Shown here piece by piece: positions 43,036 to 52,282 of a DNA stretch of 64,000 nucleotides. Position 1 is the stretch's first letter. Each line of letters starts with the position of its first letter. Origin of the DNA: Corallococcus interemptor (lineage in GTDB: Bacteria; Myxococcota; Myxococcia; Myxococcales; Myxococcaceae); contig NZ_RAWM01000018.1 of NCBI RefSeq assembly GCF_003668875.1, positions 37,280-101,279 on the forward strand. Reading direction: 5' to 3'. The position numbers were made by a program, and so were the translations under genes. The notes under the pieces were generated by a model. That model did no database searches, was not told the DNA's origin, and saw nothing but the letters and a program-made list of their open reading frames with translations.

Positions 43036-44271
43036 GTGCAAGCGCTGCTCGTCTTCCTCATCGTCGCGGCGTTGTCGCTGCTCGCGTCCAGCCGGTCGCT
43101 CCTGGATCCGGGCCGGTTCCCGGCGCTGGCGCAGCTGGCGGCCAGCGGCTTGCTGTTCCTCATCTTCGGCGCCCTGCTGGGGCCGTCCCTCCTGGGCGTG
43201 CTCACCGCGCGCAACCTGGAATCGCTCCGCCCGCTGGTGGCGCTGGGGCTGGGCACGGGGGGCGTGCTGCTGGGGCTCAACCTGGAGCCGCGCCTGTTGC
43301 GGCTGTTGCCCCGGCCCGTCTACGCGGCGGCGGTCGCGCACGCGGGCACGGCGTTCCTCTTCGTCGCGCTGCCCCTGTCCGTCCCGCTGCTGTTGTCCAT
43401 GGGCCTGAGGCCCCTGGTGGCGGTGGGCGCGGCGGCGCTCCTGGGCGCGGCGGCGAGCCTGTCCTCCGGCCACTTCGCGGTGCTGGGCTACCGCAACGGC
43501 CGGCTGGAGCGCGCGCGCGGCCTGGGCGTGGCGCTGCTCACGATGATGGACGACGCGGTGGGCCTGGGCGTGCTCGCGCTGGGCCTGGTGCTGGGGGCCA
43601 CGGGCAACGCGGCGGAGGGGCTGGGCCTGGTGTCGCTGGCGCTGCTGCTGGGCGTGGCGTGCGGCGCGCTGCTGGCGTTCCTCACGTATTCGCTCAAGGA
43701 CCTGGCGGAGCAGACCACGGTGACGCTGGGCATGGTGGCGCTGGTGGGCGGCGCGGCGGCGTACCTGCGGCTGTCGTCCCTGCTGGCGGGCGTGGCGTGC
43801 GGCGCGACGCTGGCGCTCATGGGCGGGCGCACCGCGGAGCGGGTGTCCCGGGCGCTGTCGCGCGTGGAGCGGCCCACGTACCTCCTGCTGGTGTTCATGG
43901 TGGGCTGCCACATCCACGCGCGCGACGTGTCCGCGTGGGCGCTCTTGCCCGCGTACGTGGGGCTGCGCTTCCTGGGCAAGGTGCTGGGCGGACGGTTCGC
44001 GCAGCGGCTCACTGCGGGCGTGTTGGACCTGCCGCCGCGCTTTGGCTACGCGCTCATCTCCCAGGGCGGGCTCGCGCTGTGCCTCGTCGCTGAATACGTG
44101 ATGCTGGTGCCGGGCTCGCTGTCGCAGCGGGTGCTGGACGTGGTGGCGGTGGGCGCGGTCGTCAACGAGATGCTCGCGCACGGGGCCTTCCGGCACGTGC
44201 TGGCCGCGGAGCCCCGGGGCCCGGCCGCGCCCCAGACGCCCTCCGCCGGTGACGCGGGGGTGGCGGCATGA
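43036..44271 (+). CDS. Cation:proton antiporter, CPA2-type, first of two
   Basis: A 411-residue membrane protein with about eleven to twelve hydrophobic helices. The central feature is the acidic segment LLTMMDDAVGLGVLALGL (residues about 166-183), equivalent to the ion-binding Asp of CPA families, and a Gly-rich helix GATLALMGGRTA. The GTG start is at 43036. No soluble TrkA-N/RCK domain follows. It overlaps the second antiporter gene by four bases, so they may form a heteromer or paired exchangers. Confidence 0.85.
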   Translation: MQALLVFLIVAALSLLASSRSLLDPGRFPALAQLAASGLLFLIFGALLGPSLLGVLTARNLESLRPLVALGLGTGGVLLGLNLEPRLLRLLPRPVYAAAVAHAGTAFLFVALPLSVPLLLSMGLRPLVAVGAAALLGAAASLSSGHFAVLGYRNGRLERARGLGVALLTMMDDAVGLGVLALGLVLGATGNAAEGLGLVSLALLLGVACGALLAFLTYSLKDLAEQTTVTLGMVALVGGAAAYLRLSSLLAGVACGATLALMGGRTAERVSRALSRVERPTYLLLVFMVGCHIHARDVSAWALLPAYVGLRFLGKVLGGRFAQRLTAGVLDLPPRFGYALISQGGLALCLVAEYVMLVPGSLSQRVLDVVAVGAVVNEMLAHGAFRHVLAAEPRGPAAPQTPSAGDAGVAA

Positions 44272-45566
44272 AGGGGTCCATCTTCCGGCTGCTCCTGCTC
44301 ATGGCGCTGCTGGCGGCCATCACCCAGGCCCAGGCGGTGCGCGCGGACTCCGGCACGCCGGTGCTGCTGGCGGCGGGCGCGCTCCTCTTGTGCGGCCTGT
44401 TCGCCGGCAAGGTGGCCAAGGGGATGGGCCTGCCTCGCCTCACCGGCTACCTCCTGGTGGGCGTGGCGGTGGGGCCGTACGCGCTGGGCTTCATCCCCAA
44501 CGCGGGCGTGAAGGGGCTGGAGCTGGTGAAGGGGCTGGCGGTGAGTCTCATCGCGCTGGTCGCGGGCACGGAGCTGCACCTGGGGCTCATCCGCCGGGTG
44601 GGCGCGCGCGTGGCGCTGCTCTGCGCTGCGGTGTGCGGGGTGACGTTCGCGGTGTGCTTCGGGGCGACGTTCGCGCTCAAGCCCGTGCTGCCGTTCCTCA
44701 CCCCCATGACGGTGCCGCAGGCCCTGGCGGTGAGCGCGCTGTTGTCCACGGTGGTGGTGTCGTTCTCCCCCACGGTGACCATCGCCATCGTGCAGGAGAC
44801 GTCCGCGCGCGGGCCCTTCACGGAGTTCCTGATGGCGCTGGTCATCATCGGGGACCTGTTCGTGATGGTGGCCTTCGGCCTGGCGGCGGGCATCACCCGC
44901 GCGACGTTCGGCGACGGCCTGGACCTGCCCGCGCTGGTGGGCGGGGTGGGGTGGGAGCTGTTCGGCTCCGTGGCGGTGGGCTGCCTGCTGGCGGTGGTGA
45001 TGCTGCTGTACATGCGCAGCGTGAACCGCGAGCTGCCGCTGTTCCTCGTCGGCCTGTCGTTCGCGGCGGCCGAGGGCGGCGCGCGGCTGCACCTGTCCCC
45101 GCTGCTGGTGTCGCTGGCGGCCGGGGCGCTCATCGCGAACCTGGACGAGCGCGAGGGCCGGCGCATCCACCACGCCATCAACCAGGCGGGCCTGCCGGTG
45201 TTCGCGCTCTTCTTCGCCGCGGCGGGGGCGGGGCTGAAGCTGGACGCGCTGGTGACGGTGGGGCCGGCGGCGCTGCTGCTCGTGGCGCTGCGCGGCCTGG
45301 CCATCTGGGGCGCGTGCCGCAAGTTCGCGCCCGCGGAGGACCCGCGCCTCAAGCGCTACCTGTGGATGGGGCTCATCTCCCAGGCGGGCGTGACGTTCGG
45401 CCTGGCGGCGCTGGTGTCGCGCACCTTCCCGACCTTCGGGCCGCAGGTGGAGGTGCTCATCGTCGCGATGATCACCGCGCACGAACTGGTGGGCCCGGTG
45501 CTCACCCGGCGTGCGCTGCTGGGCAGTGGCGAAATCCGTGCGGAGGAGGCGAGCGGAGGCGCATAG
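44268..45566 (+). CDS. Cation:proton antiporter, CPA2-type, second of two
   Basis: A 432-residue membrane protein. MKGSIFRLLLLMALLAAI begins a helix that may be a signal anchor. CPA2-like elements include LAGKVAKGMGLPRLTGYLLVG-like helices (actual LFAGKVAKGMGLPRLTGYL), a helix with FLMALVIIGDLFVMVAFGLA (single Asp where the first antiporter has two), and LLVSLAAGALIANLDEREG. It shares the fold but not close sequence with the previous gene; ATGA overlap links them. No regulatory RCK domain is fused, which fits control by the separate PII-like protein. Confidence 0.86.
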   Translation: MKGSIFRLLLLMALLAAITQAQAVRADSGTPVLLAAGALLLCGLFAGKVAKGMGLPRLTGYLLVGVAVGPYALGFIPNAGVKGLELVKGLAVSLIALVAGTELHLGLIRRVGARVALLCAAVCGVTFAVCFGATFALKPVLPFLTPMTVPQALAVSALLSTVVVSFSPTVTIAIVQETSARGPFTEFLMALVIIGDLFVMVAFGLAAGITRATFGDGLDLPALVGGVGWELFGSVAVGCLLAVVMLLYMRSVNRELPLFLVGLSFAAAEGGARLHLSPLLVSLAAGALIANLDEREGRRIHHAINQAGLPVFALFFAAAGAGLKLDALVTVGPAALLLVALRGLAIWGACRKFAPAEDPRLKRYLWMGLISQAGVTFGLAALVSRTFPTFGPQVEVLIVAMITAHELVGPVLTRRALLGSGEIRAEEASGGA

Positions 45567-45620
45567 TGGGGGCACACCCCCGCACCTTCTGGGGGTGGTC
45601 TCTGCCAGGAGCCTGCCGTC

Positions 45621-46241
45621 ATGCCCGCCCCCGTCGCTCCCATCCTCGAGGTGGACGTGGACCATCCCTCCCCGCGCCATGTCGCACGCGCGGTGGAAAT
45701 CCTGGAGAAGGGCGGCGTCATCGCCTACCCCACGGACACGTACTACGGGCTCGGCTGCGATCTGAATTCCAAGAAAGCGATTGAGCGGCTGTATCAGCTC
45801 AAAGGTCGCGACAAGAAGAAACCGCTGTCGTTGTTGTGCCCGGACCTGTCGGACGTGGCCCGCTACGCGCACGTGAGCAACTTCGCCTACCGCGCCATGA
45901 AGGGCCTGACGCCCGGGGCCTTCACCTTCATCCTGGAGGCGACGCGCCTGGTGCCGGAGGTGATGATGACGAAGCAGAAGCAGGTGGGCCTGCGCGTGCC
46001 GGATGCCGCCTTGCCCCGCGAGCTGGCGAAAGCGCTCGGCCGCCCGCTCATCACCACGTCCGCGACCCATACCGACGGTACGGTTCTTTCCGACGCCCGG
46101 GACATCAAGACGGCCCTGGGGCATGGCTTGGATCTGATTCTTGACGGGGGCGTCACGTTGAACGAGCCGTCCACGGTGGTTTCACTGATAGGCGATACGC
46201 TTGAAATCCTGAGGCAAGGCAAGGGTAGTCTGGAGTCCTGA
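45621..46241 (+). CDS. yciO: YciO-type member of the TsaC/Sua5 family
   Basis: A 206-residue YrdC-fold protein. K-x-R (QLKGRDKKKPLSLLC) is present, and YPTDTYYGLGCD, LTPGAFTFILEAT and GLRVPD fit the family. The S-x-N motif of true threonylcarbamoyl-AMP synthases is missing: the loop reads TTSATHTDG, as in YciO. So this is better called YciO than TsaC; the exact role of YciO is unsettled, and another Sua5/TsaC should exist elsewhere. CAGGAG precedes the ATG. Confidence 0.88.
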   Translation: MPAPVAPILEVDVDHPSPRHVARAVEILEKGGVIAYPTDTYYGLGCDLNSKKAIERLYQLKGRDKKKPLSLLCPDLSDVARYAHVSNFAYRAMKGLTPGAFTFILEATRLVPEVMMTKQKQVGLRVPDAALPRELAKALGRPLITTSATHTDGTVLSDARDIKTALGHGLDLILDGGVTLNEPSTVVSLIGDTLEILRQGKGSLES

Positions 46242-46264
46242 AATCCTTTCCAGAGGGGGAAGTC

Positions 46265-47251
46265 TTGGCAGAGGGGGACCTTCCAGCAACGCCAGTCATC
46301 GACTCGCCGGAGCGGGTGCCGGGGGCGCTCGCGTTGCTGGGCCTGTTGGTGTTCCGCCCCATTGATCTGCATTACCGGCTGCGCGAGGTGGGCATCCGCG
46401 CGCCGGCGGGCCGCATCGGGCAGCTGTGGCGCGAGCAGGCCGAGGGAGGCCGCGCCGCGGGGGCCTACGTCGCGCGGATGCTGCTGCTGCTCGTGGTGCT
46501 GTCGCCGGTGCTCACGGTGCTCGCGGGGCTGGGCCTGCGGCTGTTGGGCGTGCCGATGCGGGGCGTCTACCTGGTGTCCGCGGCGCTGTGCAGCGCGGTG
46601 GGGCTGGTGGTGGCGCTGGTGTCGGGGCTCGCGTCCGGGGTGATGCTGGGCTCGCTGGCGAGCGTGGCGATGCTGGCGGGGCTGCACGCCACCGCGGGCG
46701 GCGCCTTCGGTCCGGAGCACGGCGGCGCGGCGGCGGTGGCGGTGGGGCTGTGCCTGGGCATCGTGTCCGGCCTGTCCGCGGGGAGCATCGGAGGGCTGGC
46801 CAACGGGCGCGGCCCGTCCGTGCGCAACGTGCAGGTGGCGGCCATCGCCACCAGCCTGGTGCCCATGCTGGTGTGGAGCAGCGCCGCGACGGTGTCCTTC
46901 GCGGGCGCGGTGGCGGCGAGCGCGCTGGTGGCCTTCCTGACGTGCGCGTTCCGGCTGCCGCTCTACGCGCTGGAGGTGCTGGCGCAGGCGGTGGCGTACG
47001 CGGTGGAGCGCTTCACGGGCAAGCCCACGCTGCGCTGGGTGCCGGTGCGCCACCACAACCTGAGCTACCTGCCGCACCCGTTCCTGGGCCGTCACCTGGC
47101 GCTGGCGGTGCGCTCGCGGCCGGCGGAGGTGCTGGCGGTGGCGGACGCGTGCCTGCGCTCGCCGGGCAACATCCTGGTGGGCTGGCCCTGGGTGGTGGAG
47201 GCGCTGGAGCGCGCGCACGCCCAGGAGGCCTCGGCGGGGCCCCAGGCCTGA
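46265..47251 (+). CDS. Multi-pass membrane protein, function unknown
   Basis: A 328-residue integral membrane protein with roughly seven helices, starting at TTG 46265 after a purine-rich GGGGGAAG. An N-terminal soluble part (PIDLHYRLREVGI) precedes the first helix MLLLLVVLSPVLTVLAGLGL. Gly/Ala-rich helices follow (AAVAVGLCLGIVSGLSAGS, FAGAVAASALVAFL). The C-terminal soluble part has VRHHNLSYLPHPFLGRHL, conserved-looking His. It follows yciO by 23 bases. I cannot assign it to a family. Confidence 0.8.
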   Translation: MAEGDLPATPVIDSPERVPGALALLGLLVFRPIDLHYRLREVGIRAPAGRIGQLWREQAEGGRAAGAYVARMLLLLVVLSPVLTVLAGLGLRLLGVPMRGVYLVSAALCSAVGLVVALVSGLASGVMLGSLASVAMLAGLHATAGGAFGPEHGGAAAVAVGLCLGIVSGLSAGSIGGLANGRGPSVRNVQVAAIATSLVPMLVWSSAATVSFAGAVAASALVAFLTCAFRLPLYALEVLAQAVAYAVERFTGKPTLRWVPVRHHNLSYLPHPFLGRHLALAVRSRPAEVLAVADACLRSPGNILVGWPWVVEALERAHAQEASAGPQA

Positions 47252-47285
47252 GAGTGCCTCCGGAGCCTGGGGGGCCGCCCGGGCG

Positions 47286-47579
47286 CTACTGCTTCTGCAC
47301 GTTCGTGACGACCTTCGCGCCCACGTCGTTGGGGGCGTAGGTCAGCTTCACGGTGTCTCCCGCGCGGATGCCCTGGAGGGCCTGCGTGAGCTGGGGCTTC
47401 GACGTGTCCACCACGTAGGTGAGCGGCGGGGCCTCCGCGGTGGCGCCCTCCAGCTGGATGCTCGTCGGGCTGACGCTCTTCACCTTGCCCTCGCGCGTCT
47501 TGGCGGCCTGGGCCAGCGCCGTGTCGCCCATCACGCCCAGCATCAGCACCGCCAGCCACGTCCATGCCTTCGCGCGCAT
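47286..47579 (-). CDS. Small exported beta-rich protein
   Basis: A 97-residue exported protein. ATG 47579 gives MRAKAWTWLAVLMLGVMGDTALA, a signal peptide; AAGGAG lies eight bases upstream. The mature part (GKVKSVSPTSIQLEG, PLTYVVDTSKPQL, AGDTVKLTYAPND) looks like a small OB-fold or copper-binding-like beta domain, without the ligands needed to claim metal binding. Convergent with the membrane protein gene. Confidence 0.75.
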   Translation of the reverse strand: MRAKAWTWLAVLMLGVMGDTALAQAAKTREGKVKSVSPTSIQLEGATAEAPPLTYVVDTSKPQLTQALQGIRAGDTVKLTYAPNDVGAKVVTNVQKQ

Positions 47580-47705
47580 CCTTGCCACTCCTTGAGTGTG
47601 GGAAGCGGAAAGGGTGGACCGCTTCCCGGGGTGAAGGCAATGCCGTGCCGGGTGGGGCCGTCAGGGAGTTGCCCCGGGGAGCGCGTCCGGTAGCCTCCGG
47701 GGACC

Positions 47706-48644
<939 letters not shown>

Positions 48645-48903
48645 GGGGGACCCTGGCCTGAGGGGAGGGGAGGGAGCCCTCGCGTCGCGGGCGAACGCAA
48701 TCGCTTGCGGTGGAGACGCACTCCGGGCCGCATGCGCGCGGCGTCAAAGCCGGTGCGCAGAGGAAACGACGCATTCCGGGGAAGTGGATCGCCTTGTGCA
48801 GTGCAGGACGGCGGCGGCGGACATGGCGTCCGCGGCCCTGTCGCACGTCTCGCGATCCACCCCACTTGCGGGCGCGGTGTGGCCCACGAAGGTCTGCTCG
48901 TCC

Positions 48904-50415
48904 ATGAAGCGAACTCGCCCATTGTTGTTGTCCGGCGTCCTGGCGTTGTCCCTCTCCGCCTGCAAGGTGCCGGAGGCCGACGCCGCGGAAGCGAAGCCCG
49001 CGCCCAAGAAGGCACCCACCTCTCAAGTGGTGCCGGTCTCCGGCACCGCGCCCACGGACGCGAAGGTCCGCACGCCGTTCGCCGCGGCCCGGGAGGTGTA
49101 CGAGCGCAGCGCCGTGAACGCGAACCCCTTCGCGGACAACAACGGCAACGTCCCGCCGCCCTCGGTCTATCAGGGGCCGCTGTTCAGCCTGAGCCATGAC
49201 TATCCGCAGACGCCCGTGGCGCCGCCGGCCAATCCGCCGTGGATCGCCGCGCTCAAGGGACAGCCCATCTCCAAGGCGAACGCGCTCGCGTACGTGAACG
49301 CGCTGAAGGCGTACATCGCGCCGTCCATGCAGACGCTGCTCTATGACTACCGCCGGTGGGATGCGGCGAAGGAGGGCTGGTACAACGAGCCGTGGCTCGC
49401 CTCCATCCGCGAGAGCATCCACGGCACCTACGTGGGCTCCGAGTTCCCCGCGAGCACCTTCTCCGCGACCGGCCTCCGCGTCGACATGACGACGTACGTG
49501 CTGACCTACTACGACAAGGTGGCGGCGTACGCGCTGGGCCAGGTGTGGGGCAAGACGGCGATGACGCCCACGCTCACCAACACCTCCGCGCAGTTCCCGG
49601 AGGGCTCCATCGTCATCAAGGTGGCGTTGACGAGCGCGCTGGCGAAGGACTGGCCGGTGATGGAGGGCGCGTCGCTGTGGCCCGTCTACGTGACGCCGCC
49701 CAACGGCCCCTCCGGCGCGAAGCCGCAGGTGATGAATGCGTCCATCATGCAGTTCGACATCATCGTCAAGGACACCAAGACGGCGCCCAAGACGGGCTGG
49801 GTGTTCTCCACGCTCGTCTACGACATGCGTGTGCCGGGCAGCCCCTGGGACAAGATGATCCCCCTGGGCGCGATGTGGGGGGATGATCCGAACGTCAACT
49901 CCACGCTGAACCCGGGCATGCCGCTGCAGGAGACGGTCATCAACCCCGCGGCGCCCGCGTACTCCACCGCGACGCTGGGGTGGGGCGGCCGCCTCTCCGG
50001 GCCGAACGACGGCGCGGTGGTGGCGCCGGCCTCCGTCAACGGGCAGATTCTCCCGGCCGTGCAGGCCTCGTCGTGCATGAGCTGCCACAGCGTGGCCGAG
50101 TGGCCCATGAAGACGTTCCTGTTGCCCACCACCACGATGCCGCCCACGGTCGTCGGGCCGAACAAGGACGCGCTCGTGCTGGAGCCGCCGGGGTCGCAGG
50201 CGTGGATGAAGTGGTTCCAGAACAACCCGGGCAACGTGCCGCTGGATCCCGGGACGGTGCCCATGGACTTCGACATGGTGTTCGCCTTCAAGTCGCTGCC
50301 CGCGTGGCAGGCGGCGACGCAGGGCAACAGCGGGATGAAGGCCTTCGAGGCCGCGGACCTCCTGCGCGGCACGCCGCCCGTCAACCCGCGAGACCTCAAG
50401 TACAACGGCCAGTAG
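48904..50415 (+). CDS. Mono-heme c-type lipoprotein of unknown function
   Basis: A 503-residue exported protein. ATG 48904 gives MKRTRPLLLSGVLALSLSAC, a lipobox with Cys20; GTG 48784 in frame would add 40 residues without a signal. A single heme motif CMSCH sits late (SSCMSCHSVAEWPM, about residue 392). The middle is beta-rich with many aromatic residues. It resembles the long myxobacterial and other delta-type cytochrome-like lipoproteins with one C-terminal heme site. Redox partner unknown. Confidence 0.8.
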   Translation: MKRTRPLLLSGVLALSLSACKVPEADAAEAKPAPKKAPTSQVVPVSGTAPTDAKVRTPFAAAREVYERSAVNANPFADNNGNVPPPSVYQGPLFSLSHDYPQTPVAPPANPPWIAALKGQPISKANALAYVNALKAYIAPSMQTLLYDYRRWDAAKEGWYNEPWLASIRESIHGTYVGSEFPASTFSATGLRVDMTTYVLTYYDKVAAYALGQVWGKTAMTPTLTNTSAQFPEGSIVIKVALTSALAKDWPVMEGASLWPVYVTPPNGPSGAKPQVMNASIMQFDIIVKDTKTAPKTGWVFSTLVYDMRVPGSPWDKMIPLGAMWGDDPNVNSTLNPGMPLQETVINPAAPAYSTATLGWGGRLSGPNDGAVVAPASVNGQILPAVQASSCMSCHSVAEWPMKTFLLPTTTMPPTVVGPNKDALVLEPPGSQAWMKWFQNNPGNVPLDPGTVPMDFDMVFAFKSLPAWQAATQGNSGMKAFEAADLLRGTPPVNPRDLKYNGQ

Positions 50416-50431
50416 GCCCGTGACGTTTCGG

Positions 50432-50458
50432 GGGACCCCCTGCCCAGCATGGGGTCCC
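50432..50458 (+). terminator. Hairpin after the heme lipoprotein gene
   Basis: GGGACCCC (50432-50439) and GGGGTCCC (50451-50458) form a perfect eight-pair stem with an 11-base loop, about 17 bases after the stop. The following bases are pyrimidine-rich (TCCGCCTTCTCTATCC) rather than a pure T-run, so termination is likely but not certain. Confidence 0.5.
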
Positions 50459-50514
50459 GTCCGCCTTCTCTATCCTGACAAGGGGCTGTCACGAACCGGG
50501 CCTATCGTGGCGTC

Positions 50515-51237
50515 ATGAACACGAACGCATCACCTCCGCTGACGCTGCTGGAGCTGGCCGACACGGGCCTCCCCGGCGTCGAGAGCTACTCTCCCTTCTG
50601 CCTCAAGGTGCACCGGGCCCTGAAGTTCGTGGGGCTGCCGTACGCGCGTGGCTGCGCGGACAACCCGGCCTCGCACCGCAAGCACAACCCCACCGGCCAG
50701 GTGCCGGTGTTGCTGGTGGGGGCGGAGGCGGTGCCGGACTCCACGGCCATCCTCGCGCGCATCCAGCAGCTGGCTCCGGGCCGCATCGACGCGTCACCGG
50801 AGGCGCTGCTCTGGGAGGAGCTGGCGGACACGTCCCTCAACGGCTTCCTCGTCGCTTCGCGCTGGGCGGATGACCGCAACTGGCCGAGGACGCGCGCCGC
50901 GTTCTTCCACTTCATGCCGGCGCCGGTGCGCGCGGTGGTCCCGACGCTGATCCGCCGCAAGCAGGTGGAGAAGCTGGTGGCGCGGGACGTCTGGCGCGCG
51001 GGGCCGGAGGCCTGCTGGCGCCGGTTCGGGTTGCTGCTGGACCAGCTGGACGCGCGCGCGCCGGAGCAGGGCTTCTGGCTGCAATGCGGGCTGAGCGTGG
51101 CGGACCTGGCCCTGTTCGCGCAGCTGCAGAGCCTGCGGACGCCGCTCACGCCGTGGCAGGGCGCGGAGGTGGACCGGCGTCCGCGTTTGAGCGCGTGGCT
51201 GGGGCGGGTGGACGCAGCCACCCGCACCGCGAGCTGA
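50515..51237 (+). CDS. Glutathione S-transferase family protein
   Basis: A 240-residue cytosolic protein. The N-terminal thioredoxin-like domain has SYSPFCLKVHRALKFVGLPY (candidate catalytic Ser/Cys), cis-Pro in GQVPVLL and the glutathione-binding VPDSTAI. The C-terminal all-helix domain ends with GLSVADLALFAQLQSL, the usual N-capping box. It likely joins glutathione or another thiol to electrophiles. Stands alone between a hairpin and the PYP-like gene. Confidence 0.9.
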   Translation: MNTNASPPLTLLELADTGLPGVESYSPFCLKVHRALKFVGLPYARGCADNPASHRKHNPTGQVPVLLVGAEAVPDSTAILARIQQLAPGRIDASPEALLWEELADTSLNGFLVASRWADDRNWPRTRAAFFHFMPAPVRAVVPTLIRRKQVEKLVARDVWRAGPEACWRRFGLLLDQLDARAPEQGFWLQCGLSVADLALFAQLQSLRTPLTPWQGAEVDRRPRLSAWLGRVDAATRTAS

Positions 51238-51296
51238 GGCGGGCAGGGGCCTTCCGTCCGATAACGGAGGCTTGCTCCCGGTTGGAAGCACACCAC

Positions 51297-51314
51297 CCAA
51301 CGTTCAAACGTTGG
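51297..51314. promoter_or_regulatory. Perfect 18-base palindrome before the PYP-like gene
   Basis: CCAACGTT-CA-AACGTTGG, eight perfectly matched bases on each side, 52 bases before the PYP ATG and 59 bases after the GST stop. No T-run follows on either strand, so it is more likely a repressor or activator site for the PYP gene than a terminator. Confidence 0.55.
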
Positions 51315-51366
51315 ACACGGTCATCGCCCCGACGTGCTGGGGAGGAGGTCTCCTACGGTTGCGTGC

Positions 51367-51810
51367 ATGAACCCGACCGCGCACACGCCCCCCACTGGTG
51401 AACCCGTTCCCCTTCAAGCGACGACGTCCGAGTCGCTCGACGCGCTCATCCAGCGGGTCGACAACATGTCGGAGGTGGAACTGGATCACCTCCCCCTGGG
51501 GATGATCCAGCTGGACAGTCAGGGGCGGATCCTCAAGTTCAACCGGACCGAGGCCTCGCTGGCGCGCATCCAGGCCCGCGAGCAGATCGGCAAGAACTTC
51601 TTCTACGACGTCGCGCCGTGCACGCGCGTGCGGCAGTTCTTCGGCCTGTTCCAGGAGGGCGTGCGGGCGAAGAAGCTCTATCAGACGTTCGGCTTCGTCT
51701 TCCGCTTCGCGCACGGCGCGCGCCACGTGGCCATCACGCTGTTCTACAGCGACAAGACGGACTCGGTCTGGGTGCTGGTGTCCGACAAGAAGATGCCCGG
51801 CGAGGGTTGA
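51367..51810 (+). CDS. pyp: Photoactive yellow protein (PYP)-like PAS domain protein
   Basis: A 147-residue PAS protein. Compared by eye with Halorhodospira PYP: MIQLDSQGRILKFN aligns with its AIQLDGDGNILQYN, and QIGKNFFYDVAPCT with QVIGKNFFKDVAPCT. The chromophore Cys69 is kept as C85 and Glu46 as E62, while Tyr42 is F58 and Arg52 is Ile. So a p-coumaroyl chromophore could be bound, with altered hydrogen bonding. No p-coumaroyl-CoA ligase or ammonia-lyase lies in this window. A perfect palindrome stands upstream. Convergent neighbour: a 127-residue unknown gene. Confidence 0.85.
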   Translation: MNPTAHTPPTGEPVPLQATTSESLDALIQRVDNMSEVELDHLPLGMIQLDSQGRILKFNRTEASLARIQAREQIGKNFFYDVAPCTRVRQFFGLFQEGVRAKKLYQTFGFVFRFAHGARHVAITLFYSDKTDSVWVLVSDKKMPGEG

Positions 51811-51817
51811 GCCGCCT

Positions 51818-52201
51818 TCAGCGCACGAAGCCCGCCACGGGGCTTTCGAAGACCTTGCTCACGGCGTTCATCGTCCGGAGCCAGGCATGCGCCTCGTCGC
51901 CAAGCCGCCCGTAGACGCGCACGTCCACGGGCCGGGCGACACCGAGGAGCGCCTTGAACTCCGGCCACCCGGAGATCCGCCGGATGTGCTCCATGACCTC
52001 GCGCGAGTCCGCGAACGTGATGACCGCGCCGGCCTCCGTGTCCTCGGGCCGGGCGTGGAACTGGATGCTGATCAGGCTGCGCACGCCCTCGGATTCCAGG
52101 CGTTGAACCGCGGCCTGGACGGTGGATGAGAAGACGTCGAAGGACGCCGTCCGTTCGAGCACCTCCACGAGGGTGATCCGCTCACGGGCTGCCGGGTCCA
52201 T
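51818..52201 (-). CDS. Small cytosolic protein of unknown function
   Basis: A 127-residue protein without signal or membrane segments. Its pattern (RLESEGVRSLISIQFHARPED, AGAVITFADSREVMEHIRRI, VRVYGRLGDEAHAWL) suggests a dimeric alpha/beta-barrel (ferredoxin-like) fold such as the antibiotic-biosynthesis-monooxygenase group, but no active-site residue can be named. It converges on the PYP-like gene (7 bases between stops); whether they work together is unknown. The start at 52201 reads MDPAARERITLVEVLER. Confidence 0.7.
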   Translation of the reverse strand: MDPAARERITLVEVLERTASFDVFSSTVQAAVQRLESEGVRSLISIQFHARPEDTEAGAVITFADSREVMEHIRRISGWPEFKALLGVARPVDVRVYGRLGDEAHAWLRTMNAVSKVFESPVAGFVR

Positions 52202-52282
52202 TCGCGTGCTCCCTTCTTCGAAGACCCACCGGGCTTCCCCTGGGGTCGAGTCACACGCTAGGGAGTGGATCCGGAGGGGCCC

